DNA of 64,000 bases from Flexivirga alba (GCF_042661025.1 NZ_JBHSWH010000001.1:4650001-4714000), one strand, 5' to 3'. Positions 1-9,975 are shown, counted from the first letter of the stretch. Numbers and translations: made by a program. Notes: generated by a model not told the origin, from the letters alone.

Positions 1-1212
1 CTGCATGACCAGCGCGATGATCGTGCGCTCGCTCCACTTCGGTCCGAGCACTCGTGCGGCCCGCAGCGGTCCTCTCGCGAGCTGGCCGGCCAGCTCCGCG
101 GTCCGCCCGACGACGCCCTTGTCGCCGTTGACCAGGAAGGTCGACATCAGCCCCATCAGGTTGGAGCCCTTGCCGTAGCGGACGTTCTCGACATGCGTGC
201 GCTCATCGACGTGGAAGGAGGTGGTGATGGCGACACCGCGGGTCAGGTCGACGCCGTCAGGCACGGTGACAGCGGCCGCGCCGCCGAGCTCCTCGGAGTT
301 GGTGCGGGTGAGCTCGCCGAGGTGGTCGGACAGGTGCGGCAGGCGGCCGGTGACCTTCATCCGGTGCAGGAGGTTCTGGGTGCCCCAGGTGCCTGCGGCG
401 ACGACGACCTGCTCGGCCGTGACGCTGCGGCGATCCTTGGCCACCCAGGCGCCGGTGCGCTCGGTGGTCACGCGGAAACCGCCCGTGACCGGCTCCAGCT
501 CGACAACCGTGCGCAGCGGCTCGATCGTGACACCACGTCGCTCGGCGAGCGCGAGGTAGTTCTTCATCAGGGTGTTCTTGGCACCGACCCGGCAACCCAC
601 CATGCAGTTGCCGCACTCGGTGCATCCGGTGCGCTCCGGACCCTCGCCGCCGAAGAAGGGGTCCGCGACCTGCTTGCCGGACTCGCCGAAGAAGACCCCG
701 ACCGGCGTCTTGCGGAACGTCGAGCCGACGCCCAGGGAGTTCGCGGTGTCCTTCATGAGCTGCTCGACGGGGCCGTCGCACGGGTTCTCGTCGACCACCC
801 CGAGCATCCGGCGTGCCACCTCGTAGTGCGGAGTCAGCTCGGCGTCCCAGTCGGTGATGTCGCCCCACTGCTGGTCGGCGAAGAACTCCGCCGGCGGCTT
901 GTAGAGGGTGTTGGCGTAGTTGAGCGAACCGCCGCCCACGCCGGCCCCGGCCAGGATCATCACGCCCGGGAGCTGGTGGTAGCGCTGCACACCGAAGCAC
1001 TTCAGCCGCGGGGCCCACAGGTACTTGCGCAGGTTCCAGGACGTCTTGGCGAAATCGTCGTCCTCGAAGCGCCGACCGGACTCGAAGACGTGGACGTCGT
1101 AGCCCTTCTCGACGAGGCGCAGCGCGGAGACCGCGCCACCGAAGCCCGAGCCGATCACCACGACGTCGTGATCGAATCCCTTTTCTTCAGAAGCAGATTG
1201 GAGGTTGGTCAT
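1..1212 (-). CDS. choD: GMC-family oxidoreductase, ChoD-like (3' end outside window)
   Basis: A flavin-dependent oxidoreductase of the glucose-methanol-choline family, whose nearest recognisable relative is mycobacterial ChoD (putative cholesterol oxidase). The N-terminus has the FAD Rossmann motif GSGFGG followed by ALRLVEKGYDV. Further in are AGAGVGGGSLNYANTLY and FFADQQW, both typical of ChoD, then a cysteine-rich CTECGNCMVGC segment and RTNSEE. The ATG at 1212 overlaps the stop of the upstream dehydrogenase by four bases (ATGA), so the two are probably translated together. About 404 residues are visible; ChoD proteins have about 570, so the C-terminal part lies before position 1. Sterol as substrate is not shown by the sequence; other hydrophobic alcohols are possible. 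Confidence 0.88.
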   Translation of the reverse strand, partial: MTNLQSASEEKGFDHDVVVIGSGFGGAVSALRLVEKGYDVHVFESGRRFEDDDFAKTSWNLRKYLWAPRLKCFGVQRYHQLPGVMILAGAGVGGGSLNYANTLYKPPAEFFADQQWGDITDWDAELTPHYEVARRMLGVVDENPCDGPVEQLMKDTANSLGVGSTFRKTPVGVFFGESGKQVADPFFGGEGPERTGCTECGNCMVGCRVGAKNTLMKNYLALAERRGVTIEPLRTVVELEPVTGGFRVTTERTGAWVAKDRRSVTAEQVVVAAGTWGTQNLLHRMKVTGRLPHLSDHLGELTRTNSEELGGAAAVTVPDGVDLTRGVAITTSFHVDERTHVENVRYGKGSNLMGLMSTFLVNGDKGVVGRTAELAGQLARGPLRAARVLGPKWSERTIIALVMQ

Positions 1213-2830
1213 GACAGGCGGAAGCCCTTCATCACCCGCATGCCGGTCGACATTGAGCGCGCCCACACCTTCTCCGGGACACCCGGCGGGATCTTGAAAG
1301 GCGTGCCGCGCTGCACCGAGATGTTCTGCGACTCGGTGTATTTGAGGATGCCCTCGGCGCCGTGACGGCGGCCGAGACCGGACTCCCCATGCCACCCATC
1401 GGTGAGCCGTTGCTCCCCCAGGCGGCGATGTAGCCCTCGTTGACGTTGACCGTGCCGCAGCGGATCCGCTCCGCGATGCGCCGGCCGCGCCGGGTGTCCT
1501 TGGTCCACACCGAGCCGTTGAGTCCGTAGTTGGTGTCGTTCGCGAGCGCGATCGCCTCCTCGTCACCGCTGACGCGGTAGACCGCGACGACCGGGCCGAA
1601 CGTCTCGCCCATCCGGCAGTCCATGCCGGACGTGACGCCCTCGAGCACGGTCGGCTCGTAGAAGTAAGGCCCGAACTCGGGCCGCGCGTGGCCGCCGGCG
1701 AGCACGGTCGCGCCCTTGGCCCGGGCGTCCTCGACGTGCTGGGTGACGCGGTCCAGCTGGGCCTGGGAGATCAGCGAACCCATGTCGACACCCCAGCCGA
1801 GATCGGCACCGATCGTCAGCTTGCGCACCCGCGCCAGGAACAACTTCAGGAAGTCGTCGGCGATCCGCTCGTGCAGGATGAGCCGCTCGATCGAGATGCA
1901 CAGCTGCCCCGCGGAGGAGAAGCAGGACCGCACCGCGCTCTCGGCGGCGTTGCGCAGATTGGCGTCGTCGGCGACATACAGGGCGTTCTTGCCACCCAGC
2001 TCGAGGGAGGCGCCGACCAGGCGGGCGGCCGCACGCTGGGCGACCTTGCGGCCGGTGGCGGTCGAGCCGGTGTACATGACGTAATCGGCGCGGTCGAGCA
2101 CCGCTTCGCCGATGGTCTGGCCCGGGCCGAGCACGACCTGTAGGACGTCCTTCGGGAGCCCGGCCTGGTCGAGCAACTCGACAGCTCGCAGAGCGGTCAG
2201 CGATGCCTTCTCGTCGGGGCGCAGCACCACGGCGTTGCCGGCGATGAGTGCGGGCAACGCATCGGTGATGGACATCGACAGCGGGTAGTTCCACGGGCCG
2301 ACGATGCCGATCACGCCGCGCGGCTGGTGCAACTCGGTGGACTGCGTCAGCACGGGTATGGCGCCCAAATGCTTCTGCGGCTTGAGGTAATCCGGTGCCT
2401 TGCGCGCGTAGTGCCGGCAGATTCCCGCGACATCGAGGATCTCCTCGAACGCGTGCCTGCGGGCCTTGCCGGACTCCAGCTGGATCAGGTCGAGCAGCTC
2501 GTCCTGGTGCTTCAGGATCAGGTCGTGGTAGCGCAGCAGGATCTTCGCGCGGTCGGCCACGGAGCGCACTGCCCAACCGGTTTGGGCGCCCCGCGCTGCG
2601 TCATACGCCTGCTCGACGTCGGTGACGGTCGAGACCGGCAGCGTCGCGATGACGCCGCCGGTGAACGGCGTGAAGCAGTCGAACTGCGCCGCGTCGCCTC
2701 CGGCGCGAACCCGTCCGGCCAGCCGGGCTGGCAGCGTCGGATCGATGGTGTGCGGCGCCGGACTCGGCCGTCGCTGACCGACCTCATCGGTGAGTTCCGT
2801 GGCCGCCGTGGTCTGGAGCTGATCCGTCAT
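1209..2830 (-). CDS. gabD2: Succinate-semialdehyde dehydrogenase (NADP+), one-base frameshift near the 3' end
   Basis: An aldehyde dehydrogenase that would oxidise succinate semialdehyde to succinate; the closest family is mycobacterial GabD2. Visible are GPWNYPLSMS near residue 160, the general-base region LELGGKNALYV and the nucleophile in SAGQLCISIER. The reading frame breaks at the C-run 1385-1388. After PMGGMG the frame runs into arginine/serine-rich nonsense, while the next frame continues ESGLGRRHGAEGILKYTESQNI, the expected family C-terminus, to a stop at 1209. Restoring one G gives a normal protein of about 540 residues. The stop overlaps the start of the GMC oxidoreductase (ATGA), which suggests a two-gene oxidative unit. 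A sequencing deletion is more likely than a true pseudogene. Confidence 0.88.
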
Positions 2831-2913
2831 TACTCAAGAGTAACGTGATGCCGGTCACGGTTGGCTTCCGGCAACACATCGCATTCCGCCGGCCCGCACG
2901 AAAGGCTTCTCAG

Positions 2914-4293
2914 ATGCCCGAAATCCCGGACCTCCCAGCAGGATTCACGTTCGGCGCGGCCACCGCGTCATACCAGATCGAGGGCGCGGTGGACGAGGAC
3001 GGCCGCGGCGCCTCGGTGTGGGACACCTTCTGCGCCGAACCCGGCCGGATCAAGGACGGCACGACCGGCGCGGTGGCCTGCGACCACTTCCATCGGTATG
3101 TCGATGACGTCGCGTTGATGAAGGACCTCGGGCTGGACGCCTACCGCTTCTCGATCGCCTGGCCGCGCATCCAGCCCAGCGGGCAGGGGCCGGCGAACCA
3201 GGTCGGGCTCGACTTCTACGACCGGCTCGTCGATGAGTTGCTGGCCGCGGGGATCGAGCCGGCCGCGACGCTCTTCCACTGGGACCTGCCGCAGGCGTTA
3301 CAGGACGCCGGCGGCTGGCAGTCCCGGGAGACCGCCGGCCGGCTCGCCGACTACGCGACGCTCGTCGGCGAGCGCCTCGGCGACCGGGTGACACGGTGGA
3401 TGCCGCTCAACGAGCCAGTCGTCGTGACCCTCCTCGGGCACGCGCTCGGCATCCATGCCCCCGGCCTGCAGCTCGGCTTCGACGCACTGCCGATCGCCCA
3501 TCACCTGCTGCTCGGCCACGGGCTGGCGGTCCAGGCGTTGCGGTCCGCGGGTGCGACAAACATCGGGATCGCCTCCAATCACGCGCCCACCTGGCCGGCG
3601 TCCGACGCCCCGGAGGACCGGGAGGCCGCGGCGCTCTACGACACGATCTACAACTGGATCTTCGCCGACCCGATCCTGACCGGCGCCTATCCCGACGGAT
3701 TCGACGGCTTCATGCCAGGTCCGGTGGAGGAAGACCTGAAGATCATCAGCAGCCCGCTGGACTTCTTCGGCGTCAACTACTACCAGCCGGCGGTGGTCGC
3801 TGCGCCGGGAAACCCGTTGCCCGGCAACGCAATCGACGAGGTCGGGGCGATGCCGGAGGGCATGCCATTCCAGGTCGGGCAACCACGGGGCTTCCCAACG
3901 ACCGGCTTCGGCTGGTCGGTCGTGCCGGACGGCCTGCGGGAGATCCTGACGACGTTCCAGCAGCGGTATGGCGAGCGCCTGCCGCCGCTCTACATCACCG
4001 AGAACGGTTGCTCATACCCCGATGTGGTCGACGCCGACGGCAGCGTTCACGACGCAGAGCGCACGGCTTACCTCGGGGCACACCTGGAGGCGGTGCGACA
4101 GGCGATCGACGCCGGCGTCGACGTGCGCGGCTACTTCGTCTGGTCGATCCTGGACAACTTCGAGTGGGCCGAGGGGTACGGCGAGCGCTTCGGCCTGGTG
4201 CACGTCGACTTCGCGACGCAACGACGCACCCCGAAGGACTCCTACCGCTGGCTCCAGGAGCAGTTGCGGGGCAGAGCCGATCAGGAACGCTGA
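2914..4293 (+). CDS. Family 1 beta-glucosidase
   Basis: A GH1 retaining beta-glycosidase of 459 residues, probably cytoplasmic because no signal peptide is seen. It starts MPEIPDLPAGFTFGAATASYQIEGA, the usual GH1 N-terminus; QIEGA contributes to the sugar-binding site. The acid/base glutamate is in PLNEP and the nucleophile in YITENG, and the C-terminus has GYFVWSILDNFEWAEGY. The ATG at 2914 is preferred over an upstream in-frame start because the GH1 domain begins directly there and AAAGG lies just upstream. The likely role is hydrolysis of cellobiose or other beta-glucosides. The last 13 bases overlap, tail to tail, the end of the guaB3-like gene. Confidence 0.92.
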   Translation: MPEIPDLPAGFTFGAATASYQIEGAVDEDGRGASVWDTFCAEPGRIKDGTTGAVACDHFHRYVDDVALMKDLGLDAYRFSIAWPRIQPSGQGPANQVGLDFYDRLVDELLAAGIEPAATLFHWDLPQALQDAGGWQSRETAGRLADYATLVGERLGDRVTRWMPLNEPVVVTLLGHALGIHAPGLQLGFDALPIAHHLLLGHGLAVQALRSAGATNIGIASNHAPTWPASDAPEDREAAALYDTIYNWIFADPILTGAYPDGFDGFMPGPVEEDLKIISSPLDFFGVNYYQPAVVAAPGNPLPGNAIDEVGAMPEGMPFQVGQPRGFPTTGFGWSVVPDGLREILTTFQQRYGERLPPLYITENGCSYPDVVDADGSVHDAERTAYLGAHLEAVRQAIDAGVDVRGYFVWSILDNFEWAEGYGERFGLVHVDFATQRRTPKDSYRWLQEQLRGRADQER

Positions 4294-5402
4294 TAGGGCG
4301 CGACGAGCGTCTCGACGCGCTGGAACTCCTTGAGCTCGGAGTAGCCGGTGGTCGCCATCGCCCGCCGCAGCGCACCGACCAGGTTGGTGGTGCCATCCGC
4401 GGTCTGCGCGGGACCGGTCAGGATCTGCTCGAGCGTGCCAGCAGTGCCGACCTCGACGCGCTCGCCGCGGGGTAGCGCCTCGTGGTGCGCTTCGCTCCCC
4501 CAGTGGAAGCCGCCGCCCGGGGCGTCGGTGGACCGAGCCAGCGATGCTCCGAGCATGACCGCATCGGCGCCGCACGCGAATGCCTTGATGATGTCGCCGG
4601 ACAGACCCATGCCACCGTCGGCGATGACGTGCACGTAGCGGCCGCCGGTCTCGTCCATGTAGTCCCGTCGGGCCGCCGCCACGTCGGCGACGGCAGTAGC
4701 CATCGGCACGTGTATGCCGAGCGCACGGCGGGTAGTGTGGGCCGCTCCCCCGCCGAATCCGACGAGCACCCCGGCGGCGCCGGTGCGCATCAGGTGCAGT
4801 GCGGCGGTGTAGGTGGCGACGCCGCCGACGATCACCGGCACGTCGAGCTCGTAGATGAAGCGCTTGAGGTTCAGCGGCTCGGCGCGGCCGCTGACGTGCT
4901 CGGCCGACACGGTCGTGCCCCGTATGACGAACAGGTCGACGCCCGCGTCAACCACGGTCTTCCAGTGCTCCTGGGTCCGTTGCGGGGACAGCGCACCGGC
5001 GGTGGTGACACCGGCTTCGCGAATCTCGTTCAGCCGCAAGGTGATCAGGTCGGGCCGGATCGGTGCGCGGTAGATCTCCTGCATGCGGGAGATGGCCTGC
5101 GCGGGGTCCAACTGGGCGATCTCGCGCAGCAGCGGCTCGGGACTCTCGTAGCGGGTCCACAGGCCCTCGAGGTCGAGCACCGGCAGGCCACCGAGCTTGC
5201 CCAGCTCGATCGCGGACGCCGGACTCATCACCGAGTCCATCGGCGCTGCGACCACCGGCAGCTCGAAGTGGTAGGCGTCGATCTGCCAGCCGACGGACAC
5301 GTCCTGCGGGTCGCGCGTACGGCGCGACGGCACGATGGCGATGTCGTCGAAGGAGTATGCGCGGCGGCCCCGCTTGCCTCGGCCGATTTCGATCTCAGTC
5401 AC
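4281..5402 (-). CDS. guaB3: GuaB3-family IMP dehydrogenase-related protein
   Basis: A TIM-barrel protein of 373 residues from the IMP dehydrogenase/GMP reductase superfamily, orthologous in neighbourhood and sequence to mycobacterial GuaB3. The start is MTEIEIGRGKRGRRAYSFDDIAIVPS; PVVAAPMDSVM and YVHVIADGGM match barrel segments. It has no CBS domains, unlike GuaB. Where true IMPDHs carry the catalytic-cysteine loop (SICTT) this protein reads GFGGGAAHTTRRALG, so the catalytic cysteine is missing, as I recall for mycobacterial GuaB3 too. The enzymatic role is therefore uncertain. Bona fide guaB lies 4.6 kb away on the same strand. The 3' end overlaps the beta-glucosidase by 13 bases. Confidence 0.88.
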   Translation of the reverse strand: MTEIEIGRGKRGRRAYSFDDIAIVPSRRTRDPQDVSVGWQIDAYHFELPVVAAPMDSVMSPASAIELGKLGGLPVLDLEGLWTRYESPEPLLREIAQLDPAQAISRMQEIYRAPIRPDLITLRLNEIREAGVTTAGALSPQRTQEHWKTVVDAGVDLFVIRGTTVSAEHVSGRAEPLNLKRFIYELDVPVIVGGVATYTAALHLMRTGAAGVLVGFGGGAAHTTRRALGIHVPMATAVADVAAARRDYMDETGGRYVHVIADGGMGLSGDIIKAFACGADAVMLGASLARSTDAPGGGFHWGSEAHHEALPRGERVEVGTAGTLEQILTGPAQTADGTTNLVGALRRAMATTGYSELKEFQRVETLVAPYQRS

Positions 5403-5475
5403 CCGAGCAGGCTACCGGCCGGACGGCGTCCGCCGGATGCGAGGCCGGAGGTATGACGCTCCCGGGGCGGTCGAA

Positions 5476-5549
5476 CACCGAGTGACGCAGCAAACAGCGA
5501 GGGACGCAGCTGCAAGTGCGTCACTCGGCGGCAACTGCGTCACTCGGTG
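5476..5549. repeat. Three-arm inverted repeat at the 3' end of the MFS gene
   Basis: CACCGAGTGACGCAG at 5476-5490 is a perfect inverted copy of CTGCGTCACTCGGTG at 5535-5549. A third copy of the core, TGCGTCACTCGG, sits at 5517-5528. The first arm could pair with either of the other two. The element spans the stop codon and last codons of the MFS gene and the following spacer. It may act as a terminator or mRNA-end structure, although no T-tract follows. Confidence 0.8.
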
Positions 5550-6915
5550 ACACCTTGCCCAGTTGCCCGGCCGATGGGGGCGCCAAGCGCCGCGAGACGA
5601 CGACGCCGAGCAACGCGGCCAGGACGGCCAGCACCAGTCCGCTGACGAAGGCCGCGACGTGTGAGTGCGGCGTCAGGCCACCGAAGACGATCGCCGACAC
5701 CGCCAGTAGCACGGAGGTCGCCAGCATCTCTGCCGTCTGCAGCGACGAGGCATTGCGTCCCTGCTCCTCGGGTGTCGACATACCCATCAGCAGGACGGTG
5801 AGCGGTGAGTAGGCCAGGCCGATACCTCCGCCACCGATGAGCCAGGCGCCATACAGGATCCAGGACGGGGTGGCCGGCCAGGCAGCCGACAGCGCGACGC
5901 CGATCCCGATCGTCAGCAACACCAGGCCGATTCGCGCCAGACGCCGCTGGTCCTCGAATGTCGTCCGTCGACCGGCCACCCACGCCCCCAGGCTCCATGA
6001 CAGCGCACCCACGGTCAGCACGAGACCGGCTTCGGTGGCACCCATGCCGTGCTGGCGGGTGAGCATCAGGGGCAGGTAGATGTCCGTCCCGAGGAATGCC
6101 GCACCGAGCACGGCCCTCGTCGCGATGACGGCCGGCATGCCGCGCCGGCCGCGGATCGTCCCGGACGGCACCAACCTCGGCACGGATCGCACGAGCAGCA
6201 CCACGCCGGTGATCGCGAGCACCACTGCGGGCACGACCGGGCGATCCGCCGCGATCGACAGGGCCACGGATCCCAGCGCGGCACCGGCCGCCGCGAACAG
6301 CCGGCGCCGTACCCGCGACGAAGGCTCCCGGTCGCCCACCCTGGCCGGAAGGCGTTGCATCGCCGGCAGCAGCAGCGCCAGAGCGGGTATGGCGAGGGTG
6401 GCCCCGATCCAGAAGACCCAACGCCACGAGACGTTGGTGGCGAGGTAACCCGCGAGCGGCGGACCGAAGAGCGACGGCGCCACCCACGCCGCCGAGATGC
6501 TCATGAAGATCTTCGGGCGCAGCGCCTCAGGAAAGGCCATGGCGATCAGCACGTAGAGCGCCACACTGTCGAGGCCGCCACCGACGCTCTGCACGGAGCG
6601 GCCGACGATCAACATCGTCATCGACTGTGCCGAGCCGGCAACCAACAGCCCGGTCACGAAGAGGGTGACACCGGTCATGATCACCACGCGTGGTCCGACG
6701 GAATCCGCCCACGGTCCCGCGACGACCATGGCCAGCACGGCCGTCGCAAGTGGCACCGCGAAAACGACCGGGTAGATCGCCAGGCCGTCCAGCTCCCGCG
6801 CGGCTGTCGGCATCGCCGTCGCCACCGCGATCTGCTCGAACGCGACCAGCACCTCCAGCAGCACGACACCGATCAACGTCATCCGACGGATCGGCGTCCA
6901 CTGGCTGTTGTTCAC
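5521..6915 (-). CDS. MFS transporter (drug-efflux type)
   Basis: A major facilitator protein of 464 residues with about 12-14 hydrophobic segments, in the plasma membrane. The first helix contains LLEVLVAFEQIAVATAMPTAARELDG, which resembles motif C/D1 regions of DHA2-type multidrug exporters. The loop after helix 2 has GPWADSVGPRVVIMTGV, the motif A position. Substrate cannot be read from sequence. The GTG at 6915 opens the gene, with GGGA a few bases upstream. It stands alone, divergent from the acyl-CoA ligase. Its last codons are part of the inverted-repeat element at 5476-5549. Confidence 0.82.
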   Translation of the reverse strand: MNNSQWTPIRRMTLIGVVLLEVLVAFEQIAVATAMPTAARELDGLAIYPVVFAVPLATAVLAMVVAGPWADSVGPRVVIMTGVTLFVTGLLVAGSAQSMTMLIVGRSVQSVGGGLDSVALYVLIAMAFPEALRPKIFMSISAAWVAPSLFGPPLAGYLATNVSWRWVFWIGATLAIPALALLLPAMQRLPARVGDREPSSRVRRRLFAAAGAALGSVALSIAADRPVVPAVVLAITGVVLLVRSVPRLVPSGTIRGRRGMPAVIATRAVLGAAFLGTDIYLPLMLTRQHGMGATEAGLVLTVGALSWSLGAWVAGRRTTFEDQRRLARIGLVLLTIGIGVALSAAWPATPSWILYGAWLIGGGGIGLAYSPLTVLLMGMSTPEEQGRNASSLQTAEMLATSVLLAVSAIVFGGLTPHSHVAAFVSGLVLAVLAALLGVVVSRRLAPPSAGQLGKVSPSDAVAAE

Positions 6916-7054
6916 TCCCGAAACGCTAGGACCTCAAGCAGGCTTGAGCACAACTTCTCGCAAACATCAGATCCAGCCCAGCGCCTCGAAGGTCCGCCGG
7001 GCGACTCACGACAAACCCCGCCGCAGTCGGCGGATTCTGTGGTGAAGTGATCGC

Positions 7055-8581
7055 ATGAACGACCTCGCACGCTCTCGGAGCAACACCGTCGACGACGTGA
7101 TCCGCCGCTCTGCCAGTCGTTTCGGCGACCGCACCGCGCTGCGGTTCGAGGACCGCAGCTGGTCGTATGCCGAGCTCGACCGAGCCGTCGACGCGCTGGC
7201 GGCACACCTGCAAGGGCTCGGCCTGGAGCCCGGCTCGCGGATTGCGGCATACGGCAAGAACTCCGACATCTACGTTGCCGCGTTCCTCGCGTGCTCCCGC
7301 GCCGGGCTGGTGCACGTGCCGATCAACTACAACCTGGTGGCACGCGAACTGGACTATCTCCTCTCGCAATCCGGCAGCTCGGCACTGCTGGTTGACCCGG
7401 ACCTACGAGACCGCCTCACCGGCGTCGAGCACCTCCCGGAGACCGTCGTCGCACTGCGCGGCGAAGATTCGCTGCAGCAGGTCGCGGTTGCCGGTTCCGC
7501 CGATTCCGCTACACCGCAAGTGTTTTCGGGCTCGAGCGACGACACGGTCGTCCAACTGCTCTACACGTCCGGCACGACCTCGGCCCCGAAGGGCGCCGTC
7601 ATGAGTCATCGCGCCCTGGTGAGCGAATACGTCAGTTGCCTGCACGCACTCGACTTCGCCGAGGACGACGAGACGCTGCACGTGATGCCGCTCTACCACT
7701 CGGCGCAACTGCACGTCTTCGTCATGCCCGGCCTGATGGCGGGGAGCACCAGCACGATCCTCGAGCACCCGAATCCCGACGACATCCTGCGACGGCTGTC
7801 CTCCGACGGACATCGCGCGTTCTTCGCGGCGCCGACACTGTGGGTGGCGCTGGCCAACCACCCCGACTTCGACGAGCTCGGCCTCGGCGATCTTCGCCGT
7901 GCCTACTACGGCGCATCGATCATGCCGGTGCCGGTGCTGCGCCGACTCCAGGAACGCTCGCCCGGCCTGGGCTTCTACAACTGCTTCGGACAGTCCGAGA
8001 TCGGCCCACTGGCAACGGTTCTCGGCCCTGCCGAACACGCAGACCGACCGGACAGCGCCGGCCGCCCGGTGCTCTTCGTGGAAGCACGCGTCGTCGACGG
8101 CGACGGGAACGACGTCCGGGCGGGCGAGCAGGGCGAGATCGTTTACCGCTCGCCGCAGCTGTGCGACGGCTACTGGGACAACCCGGACGCGTCGGCCGCC
8201 GCATTCGACAGAGGCTGGTTCCATTCCGGCGACCTGGTCCGACGCGACGAGCAGGGCTACGTCTTCGTCGTCGATCGGATCAAGGACGTCATCAACACCG
8301 GCGGTGTCCTCGTCGCGTCCCGCGAGATCGAGGACGCCCTCTACACGCACCCCGCAGTCGCCGAGGTCGCGGTCGTCGGTGTGCCGGACGAGAAGTGGAT
8401 CGAGATGGTGACGGCATACATCGTCACCAAGGACGAGGTCACCGCGCAGCAACTCATCGACCACGCTCGCGGCACCCTGGCGCCGTTCAAGGTGCCCAAG
8501 CGCATCGAGTTCGTCGACGACCTGCCGCGCAACGCCTCGGGCAAGATCCTCAAACGCGAATTGCGCGACGCCGCCGGCTGA
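7055..8581 (+). CDS. Acyl-CoA synthetase (AMP-forming), FadD-like
   Basis: A 508-residue class I adenylate-forming enzyme that would activate a carboxylic acid, probably a fatty acid, to the acyl-CoA through an acyl-AMP. The P-loop YTSGTTSAPKGAVMSH is near residue 170, the A5 motif FYNCFGQSE near 308, GWFHSGDL near 390 and VDRIKDVINTGG just after. The C-terminal catalytic lysine is in NASGKILKREL. Length is normal. The gene starts a rightward run that continues with a small basic protein and the alanine-dehydrogenase-like enzyme. The acid substrate is unknown. Confidence 0.9.
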   Translation: MNDLARSRSNTVDDVIRRSASRFGDRTALRFEDRSWSYAELDRAVDALAAHLQGLGLEPGSRIAAYGKNSDIYVAAFLACSRAGLVHVPINYNLVARELDYLLSQSGSSALLVDPDLRDRLTGVEHLPETVVALRGEDSLQQVAVAGSADSATPQVFSGSSDDTVVQLLYTSGTTSAPKGAVMSHRALVSEYVSCLHALDFAEDDETLHVMPLYHSAQLHVFVMPGLMAGSTSTILEHPNPDDILRRLSSDGHRAFFAAPTLWVALANHPDFDELGLGDLRRAYYGASIMPVPVLRRLQERSPGLGFYNCFGQSEIGPLATVLGPAEHADRPDSAGRPVLFVEARVVDGDGNDVRAGEQGEIVYRSPQLCDGYWDNPDASAAAFDRGWFHSGDLVRRDEQGYVFVVDRIKDVINTGGVLVASREIEDALYTHPAVAEVAVVGVPDEKWIEMVTAYIVTKDEVTAQQLIDHARGTLAPFKVPKRIEFVDDLPRNASGKILKRELRDAAG

Positions 8582-8683
8582 GCCGCGGCCGGAGCGGCCA
8601 GACGGCGAGTGGCGAGGGATGGGCTCAACACGGCGTACCGTGGGAAGACGGAGCCATCGAGGCTTCCGACAATGGGAGTGACC

Positions 8684-8803
8684 ATGAGCGATAAATCGCC
8701 GAGACACACGATGTCCAAGAAGGCCTCCAAGAGCATCAAGGAGAAGCGCGCCGACAAGCGCGCCAAGACCACCAACACGAACAAGCTCTCGAAGGACATG
8801 TGA
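8684..8803 (+). CDS. Small lysine-rich basic protein
   Basis: A 39-residue, strongly basic peptide (MSDKSPRHTMSKKASKSIKEKRADKRAK...). The ATG at 8684 has GGGAG six bases upstream and is preferred over longer in-frame starts because the extra N-terminal residues look like translated spacer. Small proteins with the SKKASKSIKEKRA core occur in other actinobacteria, from memory, without known function; the composition would suit nucleic acid binding. Its TGA overlaps the GTG of the next gene (GTGA), indicating coupled translation. Confidence 0.7.
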   Translation: MSDKSPRHTMSKKASKSIKEKRADKRAKTTNTNKLSKDM

Positions 8804-9975
8804 CGACCGTTCCCGCGACGCCCAGGCTCGGCGTCGTCGGCACGTCCGCCAAGGAGAACGAACACCGCCTGCCCCTGCACCCAGCCCACTTGGACCGGAT
8901 CGCACCCGAGATCCGCAGCCGGATGGTGCTTGAGCACGGGTATGGCGAGCGGTTCGGCTTCAGCGATGAGGAGCTCTCCCGCCAGGTCGCCGGCTTCGCC
9001 TCGCACGCTGAGGTGATCGCCACCTCGGACGTGCTCCTGCTGCCCAAGCCACAGCACGCCGACGTTGCCGCCATGCGGGACGGCGCCGTGCTGTGGGGTT
9101 GGCCGCACTGTGTCCAGGATGCCGAGATGACCCAGCTCGCGATCGACAAGAGACTGACGCTGATCGCCTTCGAGGCCATGAACCACTGGACGGTCGACGG
9201 CTACATGGGCGTGCATGTCTTCCACGGCAACAACGAGCTCGCGGGCTACAGCTCGGTGCTGCACGCGCTTGCGCTGACCGGTTCGACCGGTGTCTACGGA
9301 CGCCGGCTCACGGCGGCGGTCATCGGCTTCGGCGCGACGGCCCGTGGCGCGGTCACGGCGCTCAGTGCGCACGGCGTCCACGACGTCCACGTCCTCACCA
9401 ATCGCGGTGTGGCAGCAGTGGGTTCACCGATCCACTCGGTGAAAATCATGCAGTTCGACCACGACCCGAAGGCGCCATACCTCAGCCACGTCATCACCGA
9501 CCGCGGACGCAAGCCGCTGGCGCCATTTCTCGCCAGCCACGACATCATCGTCAACTGCACGCTGCAGGACCCGAACCATCCACTCACCTATCTGACGGAG
9601 GAGGACCTGCCGCAACTCACGCGCGGCACGTTGATCGTCGACGTCTCGTGCGATGAAGGGATGGGCTTCAGCTGGGCGCGGCCCACCGGCTTCGACGAGC
9701 CGATGTTCACCGTCGGCGACCACGTGAGCTACTACGCGGTCGACCACAGCCCGTCCTACCTCTGGCAATCGGCCACCTGGGAGAACAGCGAGGCGTTGCT
9801 GCCCTTCCTCGACACCGTGATGGCCGGGCAAGCTGCGTGGGACGACGACGAGACCATCAGTCGCGCGATCGAGATCCGGGACGGCCGGATCGTGAACCCG
9901 GCGATCCTGCAGTTCCAGGGTCGATCGGAGACACCGCCATACGCCGTCCGTCCCTCTGCGGTGGCGGCGAGCTGA
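8800..9975 (+). CDS. Alanine dehydrogenase / N5-(carboxyethyl)ornithine synthase-like oxidoreductase
   Basis: A 391-residue NAD(P)-dependent enzyme of the alanine dehydrogenase superfamily. The N-terminal domain begins LGVVGTSAKENEHRLPLHP, matching the KENExR motif of alanine dehydrogenases and carboxyethylornithine synthases. The central Rossmann segment is AAVIGFGATARGAV, and VDVSCDEGMGFSWARPT is typical of the synthase-like branch. Reductive amination or opine-type condensation of an amino acid with a keto acid is the likely chemistry; the exact substrate is not visible. The gene starts with GTG overlapping the stop of the small basic protein. It converges on guaB with a short spacer. Confidence 0.75.
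   Translation: MTTVPATPRLGVVGTSAKENEHRLPLHPAHLDRIAPEIRSRMVLEHGYGERFGFSDEELSRQVAGFASHAEVIATSDVLLLPKPQHADVAAMRDGAVLWGWPHCVQDAEMTQLAIDKRLTLIAFEAMNHWTVDGYMGVHVFHGNNELAGYSSVLHALALTGSTGVYGRRLTAAVIGFGATARGAVTALSAHGVHDVHVLTNRGVAAVGSPIHSVKIMQFDHDPKAPYLSHVITDRGRKPLAPFLASHDIIVNCTLQDPNHPLTYLTEEDLPQLTRGTLIVDVSCDEGMGFSWARPTGFDEPMFTVGDHVSYYAVDHSPSYLWQSATWENSEALLPFLDTVMAGQAAWDDDETISRAIEIRDGRIVNPAILQFQGRSETPPYAVRPSAVAAS

Noticed and set aside
1209..2830. gabD2 as a true pseudogene
   Set aside because: Only one base is missing in a G run and the rest is intact; the same error type recurs in essential genes.
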